Assembly: GCF_036417845.1 (NCBI RefSeq)
Contig: NC_089979.1
Coordinates: forward strand, 119,135,415 to 119,199,414
Origin: Apteryx mantelli
Lineage: Eukaryota > Chordata > Aves > Apterygiformes > Apterygidae
Length of the DNA: 64,000 nt
Reading direction: 5' to 3'
The notes under the pieces are model-generated. The model made no database searches. It saw only the letters and a list, made by a program, of their open reading frames with translations, and had not been told where the DNA came from. Positions 25,801 through 39,500 of the stretch are shown piece by piece; the stretch's first letter is position 1; every line of letters starts with the position of its first letter. The position numbers were made by a program, and so were the translations under genes.

Positions 25801-28800
25801 TAGGAGTTTTCAGTCCAGTCTTTGCCATCATCTTCCCTGATGGCTCTGGCCAAACCTCTCATCCTCTCTGCAGCACAGCTGAGTAGCAGTCAGCCCTCCT
25901 TTTGGCTCTTGCATGTGACAATCACTGTATTAAAAAACAGAAGTATGTTTGAGAGAGCTGCCCCATCCCAGTTGAAAGCCCAGAGCACCCAGTCGTGGTT
26001 ATGCTTCTCCCCAAGAGCCCCCCTAAGATCCCCGTGGCAAATGCTCAGTCGTATTTCTGCATCCGCATCCCTGCTGGCAGAGGTGATCATTTCATTTGGA
26101 TGTTTTTCCTGTGTCCAGGCTTTAGCCAGTCGGTACTGATAAACGGGGGCCCCCTTCTGACTGGGCATTGAAATAAACTGTCAAAATATAAGAGCACTTT
26201 GTAGACAGCCTGAAGCTGCCAGTGTGCATTACCTGTGTGTGGACATGCCTCTTGGATCAACCTGTCTCTGAGTCTTTTAGCAGAAAACCTCACCCGGGCA
26301 AGTGTTGCAGTGCCTGGCCCTGATAAACCTGCATGGAGATGCACCTCAAGGCAATGCAAAGCTGCAGAATCAAGAGGCAGCTTCAGGGAGTGGGAGCATG
26401 GGGCAAGGAGAGGTTCAGGTTTGCAATTTTGGATTTACAAGCCTAAAATCAGCCCAGATTCCCTCTTTGCTACTTATAACCCAGCTCAGAACTAACATAC
26501 GATCTTTGAGATGTTGCCGAGATACAGACTAGGAGGTTCAGTTGTACCTTTCGTGCAGGGAACATCTTCTTCGTTCTCACTCACAGGAGTGACAGTTTGG
26601 GGGCAATCGCAGGCATCATTGAAATACAGGGAATTGTCCCTTTACAAAATAACACTGTTCCTGGAGGCAGGGAGGAGCAGGCTGTAAGTGACTTTGTGAA
26701 ATCCTCATTCTCCTAAAAATCAGTCATCCCTCTGGGCACAGAAGAAATTCCCAAGATGCGAAAAGGTTGTAAAAGCCACCAAGGCACCGTTCAGCTTCTG
26801 GCTGCCCTGGAGGTGCTGACTGGAGGTAAAAGGGGGGGGTCAGCAAATCTGCAAAACTCCATCAGCCCTGGTGGCTGTAACGCTCAGCAGGGGCATTAAG
26901 AAAAGCCATCCCCTGGCTGCTCTATTTTAACCCAAAGGAGGTGTCAGCTTCAGAAATGGAGCGTCTGCAGCTGCAGTACGCGCTTCCCAAGTCCCACGAA
27001 GGCTTTGGGCTGAGAAGCGCTGTGCGGGGCTTCAGCACGCGCTGCATTGGCAGGTGCACAGCCTCCCCGTGCTTACCTGGGAGGTGAGTTTGCTAACATT
27101 GCCAACTTCACGACATATTTTATTTAGCCTCTCTCAAATGCATCCCTATGGAAGTGTGTGTGTAGGGGCTAAATTAACACCAGCAAAATGGCAAATCAAT
27201 ACCTTTTTGCATTTAAAGACACACTGTTCTCTCTATGGGCTTGATTCAATTAATTCTATTCCAGCTTTATTAATTTAATTTCAAAACAGGTTCTGGGTAA
27301 ACCTCCATGGACAGAGAAGCTTCCCGGAAACTCCATGGAATGTCATGTGGGAGAGGCTGTGGCTGCGCCCAGCAGGGCTCTGCATATGGCAGCTGTGGAG
27401 GGAGGCTGGAAGCGGTAAATGTTCCCTGCAGGACGGAGGGGAAATCCAGGCAGCCAGCCAGCCCCCAGGAAGCGAGGGGCGCCCAGGCCAGGGGAAGGAG
27501 CAGGTCTCCCTCGGAGCTGGGGTGGGCCATGGGAGAAATCTCAGCTATGTCAGTGCACCTGACGCTACACAGTCTCATCTGCCCTGGGGTTTCATACACT
27601 TTAAACAAAAAGGTAGTAAAAAAGCAATGTTTGGATCCCTGAGCCCAGCACTCAGATAGCAGAAGAAGCTGGAGCTGCCACTATTTTTGCAAGGTGAATT
27701 TGTCTCCCTTTCTGCCTGCCTGTGGTGCTGCAGTCTCCCCTCGCAGGGACGCTGGACGCTTTGCAGGAGCGTGTGCGAACCCTGCTCTGCTCTCCCCCGC
27801 TTGGCTGTATTGCCTGCACCCTCGGCCCTCGCCACGCACCGCAGCCAGGAAAGCCGCCATCGCATGCAGCGACTGAAGCAGCTGCGGCTGAGCCGGGGAC
27901 ATGCGCTGCAGCCAGATGTTCACAGCTGCAGCTCGGCCTCTGCGCCTCTGCTGAGCCCCCCCCCGCCCCGAGTGCAAACCAGGCAGCTCCTCTCTGTTGC
28001 CCAGAGGAGGAATCTGCAAGTCGGACAAATTGCGAATGCAAAAATGCGAACGGCTTTTTTGGGGGAAATGTTTGATTTTTGTCTCCCCTGAGTTCGTTAA
28101 AATTCTCTTAAAGAAAAAAACCCAGTCATGGGCTTGTTAAAGCTCTAAACTTTCCCAAATGCCTGCGTCAGTTGAACAACAATTGGATTCGGCACAGCTT
28201 GAAGCCTATTTGGGAGGGACAAGAATCACTGTAATCTTTTAAATACAAACTTTGTCTGTTTCTTGAATATCTGCCATCTTACATACACAAAAGCCTACTG
28301 CCTACAGCAACAGCAGAGGACGTTGCTAAACACCAATAACTTCCAGACCTTTCATTATTCTCCTGCTATTCCATGCGTTCATTTAGCTGGTTAACCAAAT
28401 TAAAGTGGGTATGAACAGAGCCCCACAAGATGTCACAAATTCTTCAGCAAGAACAAGGGTACTGGCATCAGGTCCTGCCTGTACCAGAGGAACGTAGGGC
28501 ACGTTTCACAGACTTTGCTTGATTTTTCAATCTAAGGAAAACTGCTAACAAATGTGTTCAGGAAGGTGGGAGCAACTGTTAAACCCCTGTGCACTGCAGC
28601 ATTATGCAATGGGGACATCCAATGCTTTGGACACATGGAAAAGAAAGGGGGAAAGAGATTCAGAGGGCTGAACTGGTGGTCTGGCCTCTCCAGAAACATC
28701 CCCCATGACCACAACCCAAGCTAAAGATAAGCAGTTCTCAGCCCCTCGCCCTCCTCTTACCCCCAGCCCAGCTGTCCAGGTGGATGACCACATTCCTTAT

Positions 28801-31800
28801 TGCCGTATGGCAAAGATGTATGCATTGAAGTTTCTAAGATACTTGGATATTGCAAGGATGGAGGAGTGTTTCTGAGGAGAAGGAACAGTTTATCAGCCAT
28901 TTTGCCTTATGGTGCTTGGTTTAGGCAGTAGTTTCATTCTGCTTTGAAGTTGTCTCAGTGCTTTAAATAGATAGCTCAGTTTCTGGATGTCTTATGTAGC
29001 CTGGGTTACCTAGTGATGTAATTTACTGTCCTCAAGGGGAAACTAAGAAACTCTCCAGATACCAATACTGCTTCCAGAAGCAGAAATGAGGGGCTGGACA
29101 GGATGTGCTGATATAACCTATTTTCTCCAAAACCCACTAGAATCACTAGGGAGATGCATCCCCCAGAGACTGTCCTGCCCGTGGCAGACCTCCATGGACA
29201 ATCTCCAGTTGCTCCTCATGTATCCTAGTGTGTTCAGCCTGACTCAGCCTCCGTTTCCCTTGACCTCAGTGGGCTCCACTTCTTCCCTCCTCAGCCTCTC
29301 TATGGCCTTCTTTGTCAACACGGGTATTTTGTCTGAGACATCCTTGCCGAGGAATGCTACCTGGAAGCCCAGTTCTGTAGGCCCTCCAGTGAATACTAAT
29401 CCTCCAAATTTTCATGCATATTTAAACACAAGTTTCCTTAGAGTTCCAGGCCTTTGGGAAGGTTGGATTTACAATTCACTTTCAGAGACATGATAGCTTG
29501 CAAGTGAATATAATCACATCCACTCACTTATTTGCTTAGCTGGCACAGAAGATGCATAGCTCCGAATAAAAATAGTGAACAAAACATGCATTCTTCTGGA
29601 TACTTTCAAAACTTTCAAAAACATTGGGAAATACCAATACAGCACAAACAGCAAACACCATTCTTTCCAAATGCAAAGATTTAGGTCACTGTCAGAGCAG
29701 CCATACACATCAGCAAGGATGGGTTAGGGGAAAAAATCTATTAATTTTGGAAGGAGAAAAGATGCAATTTGAAAAGATGGTGTCCAGTAAGTCTGCTTTC
29801 TATAGCTCCTATGTTACACCAGACTCACCCAGGACCTCGTCAGCCACAGCAAGCCATATCCAGTGCAGCTCAGCAGGAGGTTACAGCTGCTCCAAGGGCT
29901 GGGTAAATGACAGCCAGATCTCTTATGTGGTGGGATTCAGGTGGCCAAGCAACCAGGCAAGGGTTGCGTGCAGGCAGGGCTGCTGCAAGGAGAGGTGTGT
30001 GAGAGTCACAATGCTGGCAGTTACACAGGTGGGATTTTTCAGCCTCCTGTGTCAGAGCAATTTAACATCAAGGAAACAAAGCCAAAAAGCTCTTATACAA
30101 AGATTAGGGTTGATCCCTGGCTACCAAGGCTGGGGACCTACGGCTTGATTTTACTTGGCTACACACCTTCCTGTGCCGGTATGAAGGAAGCAGCCCTTCA
30201 CTGCACTGCGGGCACCGCAGTGGCTGCTGTGGCAGAGCAGCTCCGCTCCTGGGGGAGAGGCTCCCAGGCGATCTGTGCTGGCGACGAAAGCACTGGGGCA
30301 TGCTGGGGCACCCTGCTCTGAGCGGCACAGTGCGGCCAGCAGGTACTGCAGGTATAGCAAGGACCTCCAGGCCGGGATAAATCACACCATGCACGCACAG
30401 CTTGTACAATTGAGGACATTGTGCTACCCAGGGTAAGGCAACAGTTTATGCAGAACCAGCAAGCGTTTGTTTTGCAGCTGGTGAGAACTTGCAGTTAATT
30501 TACTTGAGGCCTGAAGGATCACTGGAAAGCACCCATGCAGCCAGCAGTTCCCACCAGAAACAGGTGAGACCTCAGGAGGTGGGTAGTGTCTCTGCAAGGA
30601 AAAGTACAGAACTGTGCAGGGCACTGCATTACGCTCAGATTAATTTTCATTACTCATACTACTGACTTCCAAATCTCTTCAGGTGCAGTCACATCATTTT
30701 ACCTTCCTGTTCTCTTCTGCACATTCATTTCTTTTGCCTTTCCTGAGTGATACATCACTGTCACTTATGCCCCATTGCACTGTCAGTGAGCTCAGAGAAT
30801 GAAGCTTCTGACCAACATGACAGCTGAAAGGATTCAGAAACCGGACTCATGTGGCTGGGCCCTCATATTAGAGGGGCAGGAAGGTATCACACAGTACCAC
30901 AAGCTCCTGACTTCGTTCACTGCAGTATCCACATAAAACACACAATAAGCTTGTAAAAAAGGACTAATTATATTTTCTCCTATTGTAGTTAAAAAAAATT
31001 TTTTTTAATCATATGTCAGACTAGATATCTTCTTCAAAGGGCTCATGTCTTTTAACACTACTGTCTTGCAACAAGATGCATGCAGGTAGACTCCGTGATT
31101 GCAAAAGTCCCTCCATGTAAATGGGAGTCCTTTTAGGCTCATGCTTCTGACCATAAATATTTACTTTTTAGAGGAGGGCAGGGCAGAACAGATCAGGTCC
31201 AGAGGGATCACGCAGTATCCTGATACAGCACTTATCACTAACAAAATGCAGTTTTCTGAGTAAAACTTTTCTTTTTTAAACCAATTACATCCTTAAGCAT
31301 CAACTTTCATTGAGAAGTCTCACTACAGGTACTCTTTGGTGCTTCTTTATTATCTGTTCTGCACATCTATGACAGTTTCCAGATTTCCTTCCCATTTCCT
31401 ACTCATCAGAAAGCCTCAGGGCCACTCAGCTCTTCCCCTTTGCTGGAGTGGTATTTATTTAACTCAGCTGGTCCTCAAGTGCCAACTGCTGAAGGCACCA
31501 TGCTACTCCTCCCAGAGTCCCTCCCAGTTAACCATTAACTTTCTGATCACAAGATTTCTGTCAGGCTCAAAGTCTGACAGACAAGAAGGATCTTCTCTCA
31601 TCAGCATGATACCCGTATGTGCGCAGTCTAACTCGGCACCAGCCTTTTTCCACGGTTGTTATACAGAATGATACCATATTAATGAAAGTTCTCTAAAATG
31701 TATTTTGGCATCTTTGCTCTCTGGTTTTTCTCTCTGCAGCAAGTATGTGGTATCAATATTATTCTTTCCCTCTCCATCTCACACACACACTCAATATATG

Positions 31801-32430
31801 AGGCTGCATTTCCCCCAAAGGAATCTTCCTATGATTTATTGCCTGGCTACCCCATTCTCCGGTGAGCTCCTTTATCACTGCTTAGCTCTCGCGGTGGGTG
31901 CAGCTTTTTCAAGTTTCACATTACCTGGACGTTTAATCAGGGGGCTGTTTCCTCCCTCAGTAACGAAGATACTAGCTAACAGCAGACCTCACTTCTGTCT
32001 CTGTTGGAAAGCACAGGATGTTTCCTCCTTACTCACCTTTGTACTTTCATATTTTGTCACCACAGTTTTTACATCATACTAAACAGGAGTTCAAACCCTC
32101 TCTCTCAATCAAAATACACAGCCCATGTCACACCCAATTGTTCTCGCTTGGAATTCAAATGGGGGTGGGGGGTGGGGAGTGCACCCACTTCTGTATTTTT
32201 TCTGTTCTGACCTGAGTAAGTTTCACCAGTTCTGACAATCTTAAAAGTCCCAAAACTCTTTAACCACTTCTATGTCTAAGAATAAAAAAAAAAAACAGAT
32301 ATGGTGATGCCCTCTTGTTTTGCTTTGATGGAGGTATGAAAGCAAGGGACCAAGCTGGGAGATTCATCACCTTAGGATAACAACAACAAAAACCTGAAAA
32401 AGCTGAATAATACACAACAATGCAACTTTT
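22870..32430. other. Intergenic region between convergent CCK and TRAK1
   Basis: The two genes point toward each other across about 9.6 kb. No recognised exon is present. The sequence alternates between AT-rich DNA and GC-richer patches (about 24.66-24.96, 26.3-28.06 and 30.1-30.4 kb). The longest open frames, at 29086-29493 and 29624-30148 on the + strand, have no domain I recognise. Regulatory DNA or non-coding RNA is possible but unproven. Confidence 0.55.
27680..28060. other. GC-richer, CpG-containing intergenic patch
   Basis: Local GC and CpG density is clearly above the flanks, and open frames of roughly 60-135 codons overlap in many registers on both strands. None looks like a protein family. 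It could be a distal regulatory element or the promoter of an unannotated RNA. The evidence is composition only. Confidence 0.35.
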
Positions 32431-32437
32431 CTGTTAT

Positions 32438-32443
32438 TTTATT
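32438..32443 (-). terminator. TRAK1: Candidate distal TRAK1 polyadenylation signal
   Basis: This is AATAAA on the minus strand, with GTTGCATTGTTGTGTATT (GU-rich) following it. It is one of several possible signals. I chose it for the downstream GU-rich element and a 3'UTR length that seems reasonable. Confidence 0.35.
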
Positions 32444-34373
32444 GATATTAGTGAAGAAAATTTAAATTTCATCTTTCTGATGCATTACAATTGCTTTCTC
32501 TGGTGGGTGGACAACTCCTACTGCTTATTTAAAGGCTAAATAATACCTCCCAATTGCATGATTAACTTCTACATTTTAAGTTCTCATGTGGTATTGCTTT
32601 CTTCCTCTGGGTATATAAAATGGTCCATTAAGTCCATGATTTTTCAGAATCAACTGTTATTCTATCTACTGTTTTAAGATACATTCAAATAAAAAGATAC
32701 TTAAATGTACTTGCAATAAGTGCACACATACAACAGCAAGAGAGCTGATGACATTTTACTAAAACATTTTAAGTTCATAGAATAAATAGAAGTCTTCAAA
32801 CACATGCAGTAATTGACCGATGTGTTTTTTTTCTTTCTCAAAAATATCCTTAGTGTCCATAGCACTACCGTAATAACTACTTCATTCAAAAAAACCACCC
32901 ATCTCTCATCACAAAGACTAAAAGACAGTTTCATTTATACAAGAAATTATCAGTGCTAATGATTTAGTAACAGTCTGGTACAAATGGCAATTCATGGCAA
33001 TTACATGTAGTGTGATTACAGTAACAACAAACAGGGAGCTTGATTTAAAATGTTGCAAGAACTGCAAGGAAAAGAAAGCAGATGTTGACCCCCCCCCCCC
33101 CGCTTGCTGCCCTCCCTCAGCTGCATTCTAGGAAGAAGCTCCTTCTTGACCATTTCAGTTCCAAACTATTTCAAATCTTTTTTCAAGCACCTAGCAGAAG
33201 TTTGGGAGAAACAGAGAAGGAAATTCCAGCGCAACTTAAGATCTCCTGGCTGCAACCAAATGTTGCGTGAGGTCTTTTGTTTTCTTCCCAAAAGAGGCAA
33301 GGGGTTATGTTTGGTTTTGGGAGGTCTTTTTTTTTTTTTGTCTTTTTTTTTTTTGGTTTTAAAACACTGTGGGAATAAATTTTCACATACTTTTACCTCT
33401 GCTAAGGTCAAACTTTTTTTTCTTTGAAGAAAAAAAAAACAGGAAAAGGGTAGGAAAGTATGCTCACCTTGTTTACAAGGCCACTTAACAGCCACTTGAC
33501 ATGCATAAAACCTGTAGACCAATATGATCATCAGTTGCTTTTCCAGCTTGTACCATTCCGTTACTAAATGTTTTTGTGGCTCTCTGCTGAGGTTTCAAGG
33601 ACACCTTTTCCCAATACTGCTTTCGCTACATGTTCTTTCATGACAGTCTTATCTGCCCATGTGTTCCGCAACGCTGACTTCTAGGAAGTCAGCTGCCACG
33701 TTTACCTCATCAGTTGTGAAAATTGTTCTCTTTGGGGGTACCGGCAAAGTGGCAGCAACACATGGTAAAGCATCTTCCCCTCCACGATCCAGTGCAGCAT
33801 TGAGAAAACAAAACAAAACAAAAGAAGTCACACAGAATATAAATGTGCCAAATGAAACAGCAGCAGTAGAAATACGTCAATGTTCCAGGTCCCCAGCAGG
33901 CCTGCTGACCTCAACACAGTATTAGTTCAAGTTTATCATACTAGGGGGAGGAGGGGAATACAGAACAGAAAAAGAAATGTCTTCCATTCAGGCATAATAG
34001 CCAGGCACGCCAATAACTCAGCTCAACTCATCTACAAAGGTAAAGTTAAAACAACCAAATACTAAACTGAGTGCTTTCTTCAGCATATAACAAAGCATAA
34101 ATGCTCCCATGCTTCATGTGATGTAATCCGAGGTCTCACCTAACACATTCAACCTTCCCATGCGCCTTCAACTATCAAGTTAGGCTAGCTACAGAATTCA
34201 CTTTTTCTAGTCAAGTTATTTTTTGTTGTTTTTCTTTTGTTTTTCAGTGCATCTTAAAAAAAACCTTTTCAAAAGGTTAGCAAGTTAACCTTAATACAGC
34301 AATCACAATGTAGAGCCTTTTGCACTCAATTGAACAGTAAAATAATCCAATTAGTTACAATAGATCTGGTATA

Positions 34374-34381
34374 TATTTACA
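34374..34381 (-). promoter_or_regulatory. Pumilio response element in the TRAK1 3'UTR
   Basis: The minus strand reads TGTAAATA, an exact match to the UGUANAUA consensus bound by Pumilio (PUF) proteins. It lies about 155 bases after the TRAK1 stop codon. The match is exact, but chance occurrence in AT-rich sequence is common. Confidence 0.4.
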
Positions 34382-34458
34382 CATTTTGTACAAATTTTAC
34401 ACATTTCTCCCACTAGGCACAAAGTTGATTTGTCAAACTCAAGAGGCAATGAAGGGCC

Positions 34459-34480
34459 GGGGGAAAGGGGAAAGGGGAAA
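34459..34480. repeat. (GGGGAAA)3 repeat in the TRAK1 3'UTR
   Basis: There are three tandem G4-5A3 units on the plus strand. In TRAK1 RNA this is a CU-rich tract (UUUCCCC repeated) about 55 bases after the stop codon, a type of sequence that can bind PTB or PCBP proteins. Confidence 0.75.
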
Positions 34481-34535
34481 GAGGATCAGAGAAAGAATTT
34501 TTATTTAAAAAGACTAGCTGTAAAAATAAAGTCCT

Positions 34536-35334
34536 TCACCGTAAGCTAGTTTGCTTCGGGAGCTTGGTTCCCATGAGGATTCCCGAAGTGAGAGATGTTG
34601 GGCCTTTCATCTGCATGCTGGAACCCACCATGGTGGGGAAGCTCCGGTTCCTTCGGATGCCTGTGTTCAACTGGATGCCCCCGATGGCACTTGTCACAGC
34701 AGGGCAGCCCAGTGGGAGACTGTCTTGTGCCAGGCCTCCAGGAACAAGGGCCCTCACCGGTCCTTGTGCCCCACAGAGGAGAGATCCCTGGTCATCAGTT
34801 AAAGGAGGAGCTGGCATTTGCCCTGAACTCACAACTTTGGCGATGCCAAACCTCTTGACTTTGTCCACGAGATTAAGGTTGGAAACAGACACGTCAGTCT
34901 GACTTTCACTGTTCCTGATGTTCTTTTTATTCCTCACCTCCTTCAAGATCGAGCTCGCAGGCTTCGAAGCCAAAAAGTTGTCATAAGGTGGGCTGGTGCA
35001 CTTGAATTCAAAAGATGGAGGAGAAGATGATGGTGTCTGCATAGGTGAGTTTGGTGGAGTGGAAGGAATGATCGCCATTTTAGGGGAGTATGTGTTCAGG
35101 AGCGTGCCTTTGCTGGCTCTGTCCCAGCTCTGTGGATTGTACACTGCTGCTGAGATGCCCCTTTCCTTCAACAGCCACACCAGCCCCAGAGACGTGCTCA
35201 TTGTCGTTGTGGATTCCCGGAGGTTAGTGAAGGATTCGGCCAAACTCAGACGCCGAGGAGTACAGGGAGTAGCCACTGGGGTGCCTTTCAAATTGCTAAT
35301 GCTGCCACAAGCTGGAGTAGGTGCTGTGTTAAGG
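34536..35334 (-). CDS. TRAK1: TRAK1 terminal coding exon
   Basis: The acceptor TTTGATTTCAG precedes 35334. The first base completes a Ser codon (AG|C), giving [12 protein letters not shown]. The exon encodes 265 full residues and the TGA at 34536-34538. Recognisable TRAK1 blocks are [55 protein letters not shown]-like [34 protein letters not shown] and the C-terminal TSLR. In the mammalian protein this part contributes to mitochondrial targeting and homodimer function. Confidence 0.97.
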
Positions 35335-36534
35335 CTGAAATCAAAGGAGGAGTCAAATTAATCTCTTTACTCAGGTACTAAAACCTATTGCAAGATTTTT
35401 AATTCTGAGCATGGAATTTTATCCATTTTGAGTGTGCACAAGAAACTGACATTTCCCAGGTCCTCCCAAATGTGATGACAAGTACAAAAACGTCAAATGC
35501 AATTCTTCACTTTGTATGCTTTACCAGCCAGTCTCATAGGATTAATACATTCCCCCATACCACATTTATATTGATAAACTATTAAATCAACAGGTTTGTG
35601 ATCAACAGCTCCAGTTTGGGTTTTTTTCCCCTGATCTACAAGCTGTCCTAACTCCCAGTTGCTTCCATGAGACAAGGAAGCGGGGGTGGGGGGGGTGGAA
35701 CTTTGACCAATAATGTAAGACAGACAGATTTGCTTTTTAGTGCCAGTTCTGAGCACACATAATTGCTAGTTATTCTAATAATGCTGGGTCACGGCAGGGC
35801 CAACAGCAAGGAGGGGAGGGAACGTATTTGCTCCAGCAGCATTTGTAGTAAGGTTGCTGGAATTTGGTACTGTCATCAACAGGCACTTCTGTAAGGTCAA
35901 ACGCTCCTTCCCTTCTCATGTTTTGATGAATTTGCTGACATTTAATGGGAAGAGGACAGGTGATCTGACTTCTGAAGGAGATGAAGGGTGGTGGGAACAA
36001 TCATCAAAAGAATAAAAAAATACAATCAAGCTCTTGGCTATCAATCAGCTAACATGTAACTAGTAACTCAGCAGCAACCAAACATGACAAAGAGCCATTC
36101 TACTGTTAACTCAGTGTAACATTGATTTCTATAGCATGAAACAAGGCTAAACTTTCTACCAATTCTAGTTCTTTCTTCTCGGAATAAGCTATATACAGGC
36201 AGTGGATGAGAAAATGTAAATGGGGAATAACCTACACATTTGAAACAACTGACAAACATTACATAAATATGTTTATTGCTATCTTATTGCATTTTTTTTT
36301 TAAACACACTACTGTTGGTTATTAGGGTTTGGGATTTCTTGAGGCATATCAAATAGCATTTATTCTGGAACATTATCCTCTCCCCATAAGCCAGCCATGC
36401 AGAGGAACATGGATGTAATTCAGCATCTATCTCCAAAGAATTACTAGCACAAGGGAGACATTCCAATTCCTCTACACCACAGTAAGAGAGCTCATGGCAG
36501 TGCCAGTGTTTCTGGCACTACAGGTCCACCCTTT

Positions 36535-36589
<55 letters not shown>

Positions 36590-39500
36590 AGTTACAGATT
36601 GGGTTAGCCACAGCACGTTTACCTGTGAATAATCCCTACTAAAAATTTATGGCAGTCCAGGGAACATCGCTCACTGAAGACAGTTTACTCTGTTATTCCA
36701 TAAACAAGCAATGAAAAAACACTCCAAATTCAGGTCTACCTGGGAGAATTCCAAGGGCTCCCTGCAGCTTTAAAAAAAGCTTTCCAAGTATTTCTAACCA
36801 TGCAGAAATGTAGCTTTTTTGCCCCACATACATACATAAAGTGAATTCCACAGTAATATTGCATAGGTATGGATTCACCTCTCTAATGGCATTTGAAGGG
36901 TCATGAACAATGCAACACTGATGCTAACAGAGTTCACTGACCTAACAGCTCACCACTGCTGAAAGAAGGAAATCTTCCCCTTCATCTCGCCAGGTCAGCA
37001 AGCAGAAGATGTTCAGATTCACACAAGCACCAAAGCCAATGCAAGAGAGGGAAAAACTAAGCAGCTAGCTGCAGGGATAGGGGAAAAGAGTGGGATCTCC
37101 CCTTTTCAGCAGAGCTAAGCTGTTGGATGGTCTCTGCCATAACGTACAACTTTAACTTAAGTTGGTTCTCTGTATCAAGAAATGTATCAAATGGCCACAA
37201 TGGGACAATTTGGTTGGATTTCTAGGTGTATGAGAAGTCCCAGGTCAATGAATGAATTGCATCTTTTTTGTCCATCTAGGCAAAAGGGTCTGGGTTACAT
37301 CTTGACTGGAATTTACAGTCTCACTTTACCCCTTAAGTTAATGAACTCTGTCAAGCCAACACTACTGTGAAGCATTTGATAAGACTACAAACTCTAGTCC
37401 AGTGATCTCCTGAAAATCAACAGTATTTTAGCATCTTTAGGACACTCCTTAATAAAGGGAATATTAGCCTGATGATATGACATCTTAAGTCATGTCTTTT
37501 TTCCATGGCTAAATAGGATCTGACCAGCAGGATCTCTACAGTCATTCGGTACTGTACCAACCCCTATAGAATGCAAGAGCAACTGCTGAAGGATTTTTTA
37601 CACCACAGCAGTGATTCAACATGGAGTCCCATATATTCCTACAAATAAACAGTAGTGAAACACGTTTGAAAGAACTGCTGAGTGCCAGTATTTGAAAAGC
37701 AGCCTTGCTAAGCAGTCCTGAAATTTGTCGTCTTGCACCACCTCGTGGGTTTTGGCTGTCAATGTATGTGGCAGACAGGCACTAAGATCTCATAACATTT
37801 CCTTTGTTTTGCCTGGCCCAAGATCAGTGTCAGGGGAGGTTTCCTTATTGCAGAGCTAAGAAGGCAACACACACCCACTGTAGCAGCACACACGCACTCT
37901 GAGGGCACAGCTGAGTGGAACGGAGGCATTAGTTCACAATTCTTCTCTTAACCATTGATGAAAGCTACATCTTCTCAGCTTAGAGTTTATGATGGCAGCA
38001 CTAAAGAGCAATGACAGCCACTGTGGGTATCTCCCAAACTGGCTACAAAGAGAAGTACAGAAGAAGGGTTGAAAAACATGAGGGAGGGAAAAGAAAAAGG
38101 AAGAGAACTTACTCTGGGAACTTACTCTGACTTTCTATAGTGCAGGACCACATACGTTTTGGAAACGCAGACACGAGTATTAGCTACCAGGCTTTTAAAA
38201 TTTCCTAGCCATGAGACAAAAATTTTTGGACACTACTGGCTTATAATTCCAGTAGCTTCATTCCTTCCAGCTCCAGGTTTCAGGCACACAAATACTTAGA
38301 TTAGTATTTCTACTAATTTGTCAGCACAGGTATACACTACAGTGCAATTAAAAAAAACCCAAAAACCCTGCAAGAAAGCTGTTGTTATGCTGGTTCCACT
38401 TTGCTTGCTTGGGCATTGCTTTAAGTGGGAAATATTTTCCCCATCAGACTGACCAACATTGCAGGGCAGCCCAGACACAACCACAAAAACAGACGCAAAC
38501 TGGCCTCAGCAGCTGAGCCCAGTGACAGTCTCCGAGTAAGATCTAGAAAAGAAACAGACAAATGAGCACCTCAGATGAAATTTAGTCAGGTTAGAGCGTA
38601 GCCTGGATTAGAGGTTAGATTAAAATGCAATCAGGTAGATAAATATCTAAGCTCTTTGGGTTAGCTGGTGCCACACACAAACTAGCATTCCTTCTACGTG
38701 TCCCTGCCAACATAGACGCTGCTGGCAGCGTTGCTCACCCCCTGCCACGCTGGGTCATAGTGTCTGCCCTATATCTCCTGTCAGCATAAGGTGACATAAT
38801 GCAGTTTCCTCATCCTCCTCACATGACCTGTGAAGAATCATTTATAGCTTAAGGAGCTCCTCCTTACCGTGTCTGCTGAAAACATCACATTATTTATTTG
38901 GGTCTTTTTCCTCCTGAACAAATGATAAACTTTGGGGTAAATGAGGCACCTGAACATTTACTGAATGTAGCTGGCAGTTATGGTTTGTTAGATTTAGTAA
39001 CCAATATAATCGAGGAGTATAATATAACCATGATTAACAGCAATTCATCAAGAATAAAAGAGATACTTTTTTGGCTGCAATTCTTAAGTAACAGTGAATG
39101 GAAAGGAAGACAGAAGAAGACAGAGAAGAGAAAAATCAGCTAGGCCATGATTAACTAGCTTCATTCAGAAAGAGAAACAGAGAACTTACATGTCATCATC
39201 ATCTACTTCCTTTCCATATATTTATCACCTTGCAGGTGCTCATATTTAAAACCCTTACTTCTCATGCGTTCCTTAGGTAGTCAGTACCCATCTGCTGTCT
39301 ACACAAATCTAAACACAGCATCTCTGAATGGGTACCTACACAATGGCACACTCCCACATAAGAGCTGAAAGGGACAGAGAAAGCAGTAAGGTATTGTCCT
39401 TTTAAACAGAAGAACACACTTAACTGATTTCTGATTTGCTACGGAAGGAAAGTTCACTCTTTAGGTATGAAATTCATTCGTCTTCTCCAATTCTCAAGTT

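Larger units (their letters stand above)
32430..34535 (-). other. TRAK1: TRAK1 3'UTR (distal end approximate)
   Basis: This sequence lies directly downstream of the TRAK1 stop codon on the minus strand. A minus-strand AATAAA at 32438-32443, followed by a GT-rich stretch, is a plausible distal poly(A) site and gives a UTR of about 2.1 kb. A very proximal AATAAA at 34500-34505 is 30 bases after the stop. The UTR contains a UGUAAAUA word and a pyrimidine-rich (in RNA) repeat. The real end needs transcript data. Confidence 0.5.

Noticed and set aside
33166-33531. 121-codon minus-strand frame rich in Lys
   Set aside because: The Lys/Phe runs come from poly-A/T tracts within the likely TRAK1 3'UTR. 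No domain is present.
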